Shown: positions 48,801 through 59,199 of the stretch, one piece after another
Position numbering within the stretch: position 1 is the first letter of the stretch
How the letters are laid out: the number at the start of each line of letters is the position of its first letter
NCBI GenBank assembly: GCA_026874595.1
Contig: CM049309.1
Coordinates: 10,629,076-10,693,075 of the forward strand
Length of the DNA: 64,000 bases
Direction of reading: 5' to 3'
Origin: Sipunculus nudus
Taxonomy: Eukaryota > Annelida > Sipuncula > Golfingiida > Sipunculidae
Position numbers and translations under genes: made by a program
Notes under the pieces: model-generated
What the model was told of the DNA's origin: nothing
The model's database searches: none
Seen by the model: only the letters and a program-made list of their open reading frames with translations

Positions 48801-51800
48801 CTTGATTTTCTAAGGAGTGGCCATTGGTTTTGTCATCATCAGCAAGGTGGCTGTGCAAATGTATAACCACAGGAAAATTCAAAATTTATCACTCAATAGC
48901 TTTATTACACAATTAAAGTCAAGCTCTGATAAAAATAATTTAATGAGATGACAAACACATGTGACAGTCCAAGTCTGATTATTTCTTTATGTTAAACTGA
49001 TTTTGCTTTCTGATTTTATAGTCCTTTTTGCACATGCACTGTGCATGCTTAGTGATCACATGACCCAAAACCTGTGTTGTTAATCTCCAATTAGCATCAG
49101 AATGCTGAATTATAGTGCTTTCAGAAAGGTCTAGAATACTCTTACTGTATATAACATTTTACCTAGGGAAAAAACTTATGCTGAAATGGCTAATCTATTA
49201 ATATAAAATGAGATTATACAAGGCAGATGTAGAGCTTGTAGGGCAATGAGTCATTCACACAATCAATCTTATTCCTAGAACACACCTTACTAATACGTCA
49301 TCTTCAATTAGTCTCTTCCTAGAATTATATTACCAGAATGTTAAGATGTTTTCATGATGGGCAATGTATAACAGACAGGAAGAGCCTATTCACAGACTAA
49401 ACAGCAGACTCCTGTAAACTTCCCATTTCCTGTATCAGAGCACTGTCTGATAACAACCTGGGATGCATGAGGATTTTTTTAAAAACTAATATTATCAGTT
49501 TTCTCACTAAGCAAATTAAAGAAGAGATGAAAACACAAAACTGAGAATTTATCTGAATTGCTATGATAATACCCGAACAGAACTTACACTGCAAAATATC
49601 ACACAAAATATCATACAAGCCTTGGCTTAATAATCGAGAATTCATATAAATATGTCATATGATCATTAATTTAAAGAAATACTATATCATTAAGTCATAA
49701 TCAAAACATCACAATCCCCATTACCCTACATCTGAAAGACACCAAGAAAGGCACAATGAAAACATTTATCAATGTCCAACATGCAACATGCTGCCACCTG
49801 GCAGACAAAATAGAAACTATTAATCATATCTATCCCAGAATCATCTTCTGTTTTTATAAGTCACAGTCACAACTGTCCAACCACAGCTAGGCAAATTAAT
49901 AATTAAACAAATTATTGATCAAACAGAATGGTCCCAAAACACAAAACCTGAGGGTAAACTCTCAAGATAAAGGTTTGTATTGCTATTTGCCATTTTGAGA
50001 TGAAAAAGAGAAACATATTTTCCTTGAAAGACCCAATAATTATACTTTTGTCCATATTAGAGATCATACCATCAAAGAAATAACAGGATGAGCATACCCA
50101 GTTCAAATGAACCAATGCTCTTAGTAATTTAAAGAAGTTGCAATACACTTGAAATCACTGTGCCTGAGAATTGTTTATTCTCCTTTCATGTTGGGTGTTA
50201 ATGTCTTTTTAAATACTTCATACCAAGTCTAACAGTGCCTATAAAAAAAATAGTAAATCTTAATTTGAAAGAACACAAATAAAAAGTTGCAAAGCCTGGC
50301 TTCAGGCAAGACTTCTAAGCTCTACAGGGAAAAACATTTTTACTTTTTTTCCTTTGTACTACATGATAACAGGAAGGTGAACATAATTGTGATAGTTAAC
50401 TTATGTTTTTAATCAATTTGCTACAATAACTGTTAAACAAATGATGTCAGTACAAATCAATACAGTTAGAAACAGTATCCTTCAATAAAAACAGCAGGAA
50501 TACCACAAATCAATTGTCACAAATGTTTTTCACACATAGGCTGATTTGAATATTTTTCAGATTTGAATTGAATATGGTTCTGAATTATTTGAGCACTTGT
50601 GGGTAAGTTGGGGTAATGTCTTAATTAAGTAGACCAAATTTTCAATAGTCTGATCAAACTATTGAAGAGCATCCACTCAACTTTATTAATTAACAAGATA
50701 CACTGCTTTCACAGAATTATGTTTCTTTGATTTATTATTTATTTATTTTTTATCATAAAAATAGAGAATTACTTTCACTTTCTCTGACACTAATGTTTAC
50801 ATCACACCTTTAAACTTATCCATAACCTTTTCACCTGTCAAATATAATTATCATCTTTGTAAATTAATAAAAGATTATCTCTGCACAAGATGTGGCTCAA
50901 ACCTCCATATATATAAATACAATTTCTTTCAGTTTAAGGAAGCAAACAGCTCCAGATATACAGTATAAATAATTGTCATTTTTTTTCTTGATATCACTGT
51001 AACCTGAAATGTTTATCAATTTATTTTTGTGCCTCTGGCAGCCTAATACATTTTATATCACGTGCTTGATCATCATGGATGCCTATATATCTGAATAATT
51101 CTCCAAAGAAAAGCACTTTGATTCATTGATCATACTTAACGATAAGGAAATAATTAATTTTATTAACTATTATAACACCATTGGGGTTATTTTTCCTCCA
51201 ATAATTTCATTTAAATTGCTCTATGATGAGCCTTCCTCCTCTTGTTGCCGTACATTAATGGCCATCAATAACATCTACATTTCCTGCAATTTGCTGCTCA
51301 TCTTGGGTGACATAATATTACTGCACAGCAAATTTGCTAAATGAGCCTAAAAGAATGTTAGTAATTATTTCCTGGTATGAGACATTGTGCAAAATATACT
51401 AATAATATGCCAATTGCTTTATTGTTCCATTTTACACTGATCTAGTTTGCAGAGCTCACCAACCTGTAACTGATAATGCTCATATATGAAGGGGAGACCA
51501 TTACAACCTTTTTTATATTTAATCAAACACTATGTTCATTCTAAATGGTAAACTCAATTGTAAAACAAATTTAACAATAAAATAAGAATATTCTTAAAAT
51601 CTTAATTTGAAATGTGATTCTCTTTCTCCCTTTTTTATCAGTAAATATTTACACAAATACAATATCAAAAGATATTGTTACACCAGAAACTAAAACTTTA
51701 TCAATCTGGACCATTTCAACTTCTAGAGGTGCCACATGCGTGTCATTTTTTTACAAGCTCTATTCACTTTCTTCTTTCACTATATTACATAAAGTCTAAA

Positions 51801-51981
51801 TCTGGACTTTCTTCACATTTTAAAAGTACTGTGGTAAGCCTGGTATGAGGGTAAAATTTGCATAATTTTCATGTTTACAGTGTTTCGCTAAGGTTTTATT
51901 TTCACACAGTAAGCTACAAAGTATAAACTCATGATATAATTATATGATTTTTTTAGCATGCATGTATAATCTCAACAAATT
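45801..51981 (-). other. Intron/upstream DNA between presumed short-isoform promoter and family-1 copy 2
   Basis: Mostly AT-rich. GC-richer patches at 45950-46480, 47640-47790 and 48460-48700 contain no convincing exon. The 112-codon minus frame at 46139-46477 looks incidental. One good donor-like site with a short ATG frame is noted at 48326-48337. Confidence 0.5.
48326..48337 (-). CDS. Possible micro first exon end (Met-Phe-Ala-Gln)
   Basis: On the minus strand, ATG TTT GCA CAG is followed directly by a strong donor (CAG/GTAAGC), phase 0. It could therefore splice to the CH2 exon to give a four-residue alternative N-terminus. Only the donor and phase support it. Confidence 0.12.
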
Positions 51982-52149
51982 AACTAGACATTTCTTGGCA
52001 CCGCAGGTGCCAGAGTATCCCCAGACATAGTAGCCCCCCCCCCCCTTTAAGAACAGAACCCCCATTTTTAGCAGCATATACTGACACTTTGCATATTTAT
52101 TGTTTCTTCAATCTAACAATCCACAATCTAGTTGAAGATGTTGGTCCTG

Positions 52150-53640
52150 TGACCTTGATCTTTTTAAAGATGTGTCCTGTGACCTTGACCTTTGACCTCA
52201 TGACCCCAAAATCAATTCAGGTCTTGCTTTTCCAATGGGACATATACAAGTCAAGTTTGAAATCCATACATCAATAAAAGCAGGAATTATCATCCAGAAA
52301 CTAACTTTTTTTACAAGTGGCTCCTGTGACCTTCACCTTTGACCTTGTGACCTCAAAATTGATAGGGGTCTTCCACTCTTGGCAGGTGAACTATATGTGC
52401 AAGATGAAAGATCTCAGATGAATTTTTAGGCTGAAATTGCATCCAAAACCTTTTAAAAGAAGTTTCCTGTGACCTTGACCTTTGACCTCATGACCCCAAA
52501 ATCAATTCGGGTCTTGCTTTTCCAATGGGTCAAATACAAGTCAAGTTTGAAATCCATACATCAATTAAAGAAGGAATTATCATCCAGAAACTAATTTTTG
52601 GACAGATGGCTCCTGTGGCCTTGACCTTTGACCTTGTGACCCCAAAATTTATATGGATTATCCACTATTGGCAAGTGAGCTATATATTCAAGAGGGAAGA
52701 CCTGGGATAGAAGTTTGGCTTAAAATGCATCCACATCTTTTTAAAGATGTGTCCTGTGACCTTGACCTTTGACCTCATGACCCCAAAATCAATTTGGATC
52801 TTGCTTTTCCAATGGGACATATATAAGAGAAGTTTAAAATCCATACATCAATAAAAGCAGGAATTATCATCCAGAAACTAATTTTTGGACAGATGGCTCC
52901 TGTGACCTTCACCTTTGACCTTGTGACCTCAAAATTGATAGGGGTTTTCCACTCTTGGCAGGTGAACTGTATGTGCAAGATGAAAGATCTGAGATGAAAT
53001 GTTTGGCTGAAAATGCATCCACATCTTTTTAAAGATGTGTCCTGTGACCTTGACCTTTGACCTCATGACCCCAAAATCAATTCAGGTCTTGCTTTTCCAA
53101 TGGGACATATACAAGTCAAGTTTGAAATCCATACATCAATAAAAGCAGGAATTATCATCCAGAAACTAATTTTTGGACAGATGGCTCCTGTGACCTTCAC
53201 CTTTGACCTTGTGACCTCAAAATTGATAGGGGTCTTCCACTCTTGGCAGGTGAACTATATGTGCAAGATGAAAGATCTCAGATGAATTTTTTGGTTGAAA
53301 TTGCATCCACAACCTTTTTAAAGAGGTTTCCTGTGACCTTGACCTTTCACCTCATGACCCCAAAATCAATTCGGGTCTTGCTTTTCCAATGGGTCAAATA
53401 TAAGTCAAGTTTGAAATCCATACATCAATAAAAGAAGGAATTATCATCCAGAAACTAATTTTTGGACAGATAGCTCCTGTGGCCTTGACCTTTGACCTTG
53501 TGACCCCAAAATTTATATGGATCATCCACTATTGGCAAGTGAGCTATATATTCAAGAGGGAAGACCTGGGATGAAAGTTTGGCTTAAAATGCATCCACAG
53601 TATATTTTAAAATGCCAGTCCAGTGACCTTGACCTTTGAC
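52150..53640. repeat. Dimeric ~287-bp tandem array, core of family-1 copy 2
   Basis: Unit starts fall near 52177, 52468, 52753, 53040, 53331 and 53626. The two halves of each unit are related, as in copy 1. Confidence 0.9.
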
Positions 53641-54240
53641 CTCATGACCCTAGAACCTATAGGGTTCTTACTTAAGTGGTGGGCCATACATAAGTCATGT
53701 TTGAAATCCATATGGCTATCAACACTGGAGATATCATAAGAGGTGTGTGATTTTCACCATATATGGCAATATTCAAGGTCAAGGCCACTATCATAGGAAA
53801 GGTCATGACCCCAATTTAAATAAACATCATCCTATAACCCATACCTATGTATATGCATAATATAAAAGAAATCTGTCCATTAGGTTTTGACTTATAATGC
53901 TCACAGTACTGTAAGGTGGCAATTTTGGGGGTATTAAACGGCATGAAAACAAGTAAAGAATAATAGGTGGCGCCACCAGTTTCTGGAACATGACAACCCT
54001 ATCCATGATCTTCCATCAACTTGATTTTGGGATAAATCCATGCAAGATTTCTTGAGATATTAAAGAATTTGTGTGATTTTCCCCAAAATTGGACCTATTC
54101 AAGGTCAAGGACACTCTCCTAGTAAAGGTCATGACCTCATTTTAAATAGGCGTCGTCCTCTTACCCATATCTATACATATACCAAGTTTGGTAAAGTTCC
54201 GTGAAATATTTTTTGGGTTATCGCGCCAACAAGATTTATA

Positions 54241-54276
54241 TGCGGCGGCGGCGGCGGCGGCGGTGGCGGCGGCGGG
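54241..54276. repeat. CGG/GGC microsatellite near element 3' end
   Basis: About eleven GGC-type triplets with one GGT interruption; longer than the tract in copy 1. Confidence 0.92.
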
Positions 54277-54830
54277 ACCGGTATGAAAACATAGTATCCC
54301 CCGACTTTGTCTGGGGATACAATGATGACCAGAAAGAACACTGAACAAGTGGGAATCCTTTTTCTTTATTTACAGATCATATGAAAGACCTGATACCTTG
54401 TTAATCTATATTTATAGATAATATAAAAGATCTTTAATTATTCATGATTTCAAATTTTGATGTTGCAGGCATTGAAAATGTAAATAATTTGCTTTACTTT
54501 TCACCTGTATTACGCCTCACTCGTGAGACATCATATTCAAGAAGGTTTCATTATTTTAGATTTCCCAAATATCATATATTTGAAACTACGCATATAAAGC
54601 CACAATGTATCTGCTGTTTATTTTAATGACATGGTACAAACATCTTGGGTTCTCAATGCATAATATAAGACGTGAAAAGGTAAGGGTTAAATTCTTATCT
54701 CTACACCTGGTAACCCAGATCTGGCAATAAGCCAAATCAAACTTACATTAGGAAAAGAAAACTGAAAATAAATAACGCCGTTGTACCAAAACATCCCACT
54801 TAACCTGTAAAGGTTACCTGGAAGTAATAC

Positions 54831-54875
54831 CTGAGATAAGCTTGTGTCAAAGTCATCATCTGCAAGGCCGGGCAG
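54831..54875 (-). CDS. MACF1/DST: Candidate spectraplakin microexon, 15 codons
   Basis: Exactly 45 bases, bounded by a TTATCCTATAG acceptor and a CAG/GTATTA donor, open in phase 0. The peptide is LPGLADDDFDTSLSQ. It lies about 9.7 kb upstream of the alternative first exon, in the same orientation. Phase 0 at both ends fits the vertebrate position between CH1 (ending in H-F-Q) and CH2 (starting I-S-D), where related plectin genes use optional tiny exons. It could therefore add an acidic linker to CH1-containing isoforms. GC content (about 47%) exceeds the flanks. The support is only splice signals, frame and context, and it could be fortuitous. Confidence 0.4.
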
Positions 54876-55252
54876 CTATAGGATAAAGTACATGGTTATG
54901 ATTAACTACACACCCATGACAATTAATCTATGTACAGCTCCATGCATCATCACACCATGCTCCTCTGGTCCACTCAATTGTCAATAATTTAAGATAATTA
55001 CTATAAAGATCATGGGAAAATATTGCATGACACTCACAAAGGATTGATATTTATATACTCTATATATTCATTTGTATTTTATTGATAATTCACATGGTAT
55101 AATGGATATAAGACTATTGAATACAAACTTTGTGATCAATTTTTCTTAATCATAAAATTAATGGAAAAAAAGTCTGCCCTGAGGAGAATTTAGCTAAAAA
55201 TATCAGTAATGAGTATGCAAAAGAAATAAACAAGAAACCTAATTCTGCAAAA

Positions 55253-55266
55253 GGGGGGGGGGGGGG
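55253..55266. repeat. Poly-G tract
   Basis: A run of about 14 G. Confidence 0.9.
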
Positions 55267-55421
55267 TGTTCATACCAAAGGATCATGTCTCTCACCTATA
55301 AAAAAGGTGATCATCTTATTAACAAACACATGCAGTATACATAACCTCCTGAATACCACCCCTCGTTGATTTTTTGCCCCTTCAAACATTTGACAGTGAA
55401 CCATCAAATTTTTAACATATT

Positions 55422-55758
55422 GGCAGCAAACAAAATAAGGTTTGGTTCTAAGGCACTTTTTTCAGAAATCAATGTGGGCGGGTGTTATTTTTATTTAAAA
55501 TTTTTTTTTTGTTCCCATAAAAATGTCAAATGATAAGGGGAAAATCATGATAATTACAGATTTATTTGTTTACAAAACAAGTAAAAGCACTACATCACAA
55601 TTGGAAATTTTATAAAAATTGTATGATTTTATCTTCTTGAAAGAAATGTCTGAGTTGCTGGAGATCAAAATTGGTAAGTATTGAAAATCAAAATAAAACG
55701 TTTTGACGAGGGGGTTTAAATTGATGCAGGGGGTGCCTTAATAACATCTTTGGTGGCC
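55422..55758. mobile_element. PIF/Harbinger-like MITE, diverged copy, inverted relative to 2440-2775
   Basis: The left part AAGGTTTGGTTCTAAGGCAC followed by AATCAATGTGGGCGGG matches the inverted right end of the 2440-2775 element. The right part TTTAAATTGATGCAGGGGGT then GCCTTA matches its inverted left end. The length, 337 bp, is essentially the same. The target duplication is no longer clear. Confidence 0.65.
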
Positions 55759-56539
55759 CAAATAGCCTCCATCTCATAAATGCTTATGTAAAAGATAAAA
55801 AGTGTAGAAAATTGTAAGGTCAAGGTGGGCAAGTAAGAGCCTGCAAGGTCTGCTTAAAAGTAAGAAAGCTGCTTGCATCATTACTGTTAAAGTCTCGTTC
55901 TAGCTCAGTAGACTTGAAGTTTTAAAAACAAAAAAGTTTTTAAAATTCTCACAGCACCGAAAGGATATTTAAGAAGATTGATGATATCTACATAGATAAT
56001 TTTTTTGTAAGATCTCTCAATCAATTTCAATGGAGCTCACATCTGAGGATCAACCGCAGAATAAATTGCACCTCCGGAGGACCACTGACAACAAAAGTAA
56101 GCAAAAAATCCATGAGCCTGAGGCGTAATAAATGTTCAGCAAGGATTCCTCATTTTTCACAGCTATTTTTTGTGTACTTTCACAAAATCTACTAGTATTA
56201 ACCTCTATAATGCCCTGTACTTGTGTAACTGAATTGAGAATTATCAAAGGTAAAAGAACTGAATATCCAATCAATTCTACTCAAGCCTCCTTATAGTTTA
56301 TAGGCCTCATGAGAACTGCTTAAAAATACAAGATAAGCTGCCAACCAATTACATGACAATGAGAATTATACCAGCAATTTTAGGAAATGCAAGATAGACA
56401 TAAAACCAAGAACACAGGTAGATAATGGAGAATGTAATAATGGAGACAAGCATGTAGCGTAATACACTAGTAATAATCTCAACTCAAATTTAACAATGCT
56501 TTCTACAGACCCTGGGATCATAAACGTCAGTACAAGATT

Positions 56540-56917
56540 TAAAAAAAATTTTGAAAGAGGTAACTGCCACCATTTTTAATGCTGGCTTTATCATGTACTA
56601 TGTATAACTACAGAATTCCATCCCAGCTTCCAACTTTGTGACAAGACGGAAACACACAATAATCCTGGCATCAACCAGGCTCTGAGTACCACATCTGTGG
56701 GTCCTGGGTGTGTAACACCCAGGAACCCTCTAAAGGTGCACTTGTTTGCAAGTGACACACAACTGTGGGGCATGGTGTACCCATTTAGCCTGCAGATCAT
56801 TCACACTAGGTGGGGCCACCCAGGCCAGACCATAAATAAATCTCATCACTTCTCGGCTTAGATTCAAACTCACAAACTCCCAGCTTTGAGCCCTGCACTT
56901 TTTGTCTGGACCACAAA
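56540..56917 (-). mobile_element. tRNA-derived SINE, family A, copy 3 (decayed)
   Basis: It has the same block order as the other two copies on the minus strand. The B box remains (GAGTTTGAATCTAAGC) but the A-box region is corrupted (GGTCCAGACAAAAAGTGCAG). The GTGCACCTTTAGAGGGTTCC block is retained. Confidence 0.65.
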
Positions 56918-57139
56918 GTTGGTATGATTAACCAGAAGCTTTGCCCTAAACTTTACTTAGAATGCAATAAAAGAAAACCTTATTTTGAAATTTTCATGGA
57001 ACTTAACGGCAACATATAACAATGACAAAACATTTTCAAATATAGTGTACAGTGACACCAAAATTGATTTGAGATACATAATTGACAGTAAGGAATGTCT
57101 GCCAACATTTCTTCAAGTCATATTGAAGGCCAATGGAAT

Positions 57140-57320
57140 TAATTGTTACGCCTGTAAATTGTGCCGGCCCTTAGAACTGATTCAATTATCAATGCTTTAC
57201 CTTTGATTTAATTCTCCATTTAATTCTTCCTTAAGTTGTAAAATTACAACTATATATGACTTATTTTATATGAAAGCATATACTTTACGAAAATGGATGT
57301 TAGTTAATTTAGCAAAATAG
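57140..57320. mobile_element. Fragment related to the hAT-like MITE
   Basis: TGATTCAATTATCAATGCTT, TTAATTCTCCATTTAATTCT and the AATGGATGTTAGTTAATTTA phrase run parallel to the interior of 4974-5349. The left terminal repeat is missing or decayed. Confidence 0.3.
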
Positions 57321-57365
57321 AAGAAAAACGTAGCTCTCCCTAAGACACATACATGATATATAGCT

Positions 57366-57698
57366 TCAACCTTGTGGTGCATCAAATTTTGACAGCACCC
57401 ACAGAACTTCAGGGGGTACATGCAAAATATAATAATAGAAATAAATCAATTTTGGAGGTTTATTATCCATTACAATTTCATCAAGGGGTGGCAGTTCAAT
57501 ACACTGATTATTCCATGCACTGACAAACATGGTTCGACTGCAACTTTGCCAGATTAGAGTTTTATAATACTCTAATCCACGACCTTGAACAACTCCCACT
57601 CGTTCAAACCTGTACATATCATATGTCATGAGACACGTGAAATGGCTTTCCATCAAGCACCACTCCATGCAAAATGTATGTGATTTTCTATAGGCCAT
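57366..57698 (-). CDS. Unexplained minus-strand ORF, 110 aa
   Basis: I do not recognise it. The first ATG sits in a favourable context (GGAAATGG), and a CCTTCAG acceptor-like site lies just upstream. The protein is rich in W, Y and C (for example FCMEWCLMESHFTC and LEYYKTLIWQSCSR). It contains an acidic proline motif, ELPPLDEIVMDNKPP. The amino-acid mix looks more protein-like than neighbouring ORFs. Even so, several ORFs of this length are expected by chance in the window. It is on the spectraplakin strand, upstream of the candidate microexon. It may be an exon, a transposon remnant or coincidence. Confidence 0.15.
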   Translation of the reverse strand: MAYRKSHTFCMEWCLMESHFTCLMTYDMYRFERVGVVQGRGLEYYKTLIWQSCSRTMFVSAWNNQCIELPPLDEIVMDNKPPKLIYFYYYILHVPPEVLWVLSKFDAPQG

Positions 57699-57970
57699 TT
57701 CCCTCTGAAGGTTATTGTCCTAGGACATCACCTGATGTTCATATTGTTAATATTGAATGGGCAGACTGAAAAAAATTACACGTTATCATATATGTGTGTA
57801 TCTTTCTATGTGCACAGTGTGTGTTAGTGTGTGTGCTAATCAAGTGTCGGAGGTCTCAAGACCCGTCTTGGCCTTGAGGCCGGGTTCCTGGCTGGCCGTG
57901 ACTCAACTACATCACTGGAGCTAATGCACCTCACAGGTGCTCATGTGACATATAACACACCTTTCCAGCA

Positions 57971-58377
57971 TACTGTGGTTGCCTTTTCATTCGCGAGGGT
58001 TTTCATGATATTCGCAAATGTGAAATAATCACAAATAGGAAACCCTCGGGAATAAGATGCCCCATCAACAAAGGTGACCTCTGAAAGCAACCTTATCTGA
58101 GTGGGTTTTCGAAACTAGACCATGCATTAGCCGTACTCACAGGCTGTGATACATATCGACTGTGATACAAGTCATATTTTAATGACTGAACCAGTAATAA
58201 AGAAGGTTTTGTGGGATTTCTTTTTTTTACTAAATTACTAATATACATCAAAACAGATCCTGATGTACTTAGATTTTACAGGTTCTGGTGCAATCGTGAA
58301 AATGACACCCTCGTGAAACGTTCAAAATGAAGAAATTGCGAAATTTCAGCCTCATGAATATAAAGCCAACCACAGTA
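57971..58377. mobile_element. TACTGTGGTTG-type MITE, copy 2, about 407 bp
   Basis: The left end TACTGTGGTTGCCTTTTCAT and the inverted right end TACTGTGGTTGGCTTTATAT begin with an identical 11-bp repeat. The subterminal CGCGAGGGTTTTCATGATAT and, inverted, CACGAGGGTGTCATTTTCAC are also related. It is flanked by or ends in TA. This is a MITE style common in bivalves, without coding capacity. Confidence 0.72.
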
Positions 58378-59199
58378 CCTCCATGGTAAAGGGTTGATGA
58401 TATCCATTGTTTTGTGCATTTATCCCAAAAATGAAAGTCTGCTGCTGTGCTATCACTTAAGGTCTAATCATCGTCAAACAACCTTGGTTTAATTTAGCTT
58501 TAGAATTCATATTAATAATAATTTTAGACACAGTGATGTATATATATTTAGAATCCTTAGAATATTCTCTATCAGATGAGATATATTTAAAGAGTGTAAC
58601 AGTGTCGACTTTGAAAATTTTAAACTTGAAATAATTTAAAATAATTTTTTTTTATTGGATATATCTCAAAATTGGCATAGGGTATGTGTGTGGAAATAGT
58701 ATCATTTGAAACTACATTCAAATATCTCCAGGCTTTTTTTGGTTATATATTTATAGTCTTTTTTTCATTATGAATTTAAAATTTAAAAAAAAATGTGTGA
58801 TGTTAACAATACTTATTTTGTTTAAATAACGTATTTCTACTACACTAAAAACGATATAGGAAAAAGAAAAATACGCATTTTAGAATACTTGTTGATTTAC
58901 CTATATGCAAAATTTGAAGACTGTATTCGATGGTTTTTGAGAAATATCGCTCTGAAGACAGTACAGTCTCCTGAAATACTGTTTTGAGAAAACGGGCAAA
59001 AACTGTTTGAGAAGAGAAAGTTCATTTTGAGTGGGAAACAGGAATATAAGCGCAAGTGACAGTTGTATTTTTTCACTAAATATTCCGATGAGAATCGGTT
59101 TCAATATATAAATTATAAAATTTAATGGTTTATCAATGTTAAAAAAAGGATTTTACTCGGCATCATGACAACTGCAGAAGTGTCAAACTAAAGTAGGCG

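Larger units (their letters stand above)
51982..54323 (+). mobile_element. Tandem-core element (pearl/Helentron-like), family 1, copy 2
   Basis: The layout and orientation match 27416-29746: AACTAGAC, GGCACC-GCA-GGTGCC hairpin, GTATCCCCAGAC (52015-52026), dimeric core, GGTGGCGCCACC at 53966, CGG tract, terminal hairpin with GTCTGGGGATAC and AAT. The core contains a second-order repeat: a three-unit block of about 863 bp is duplicated (starts near 52468 and 53331), including the variant half beginning CTCCTGTGGCCTTGACC. The flanks differ from those of copy 1 and show no target duplication. Confidence 0.8.
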
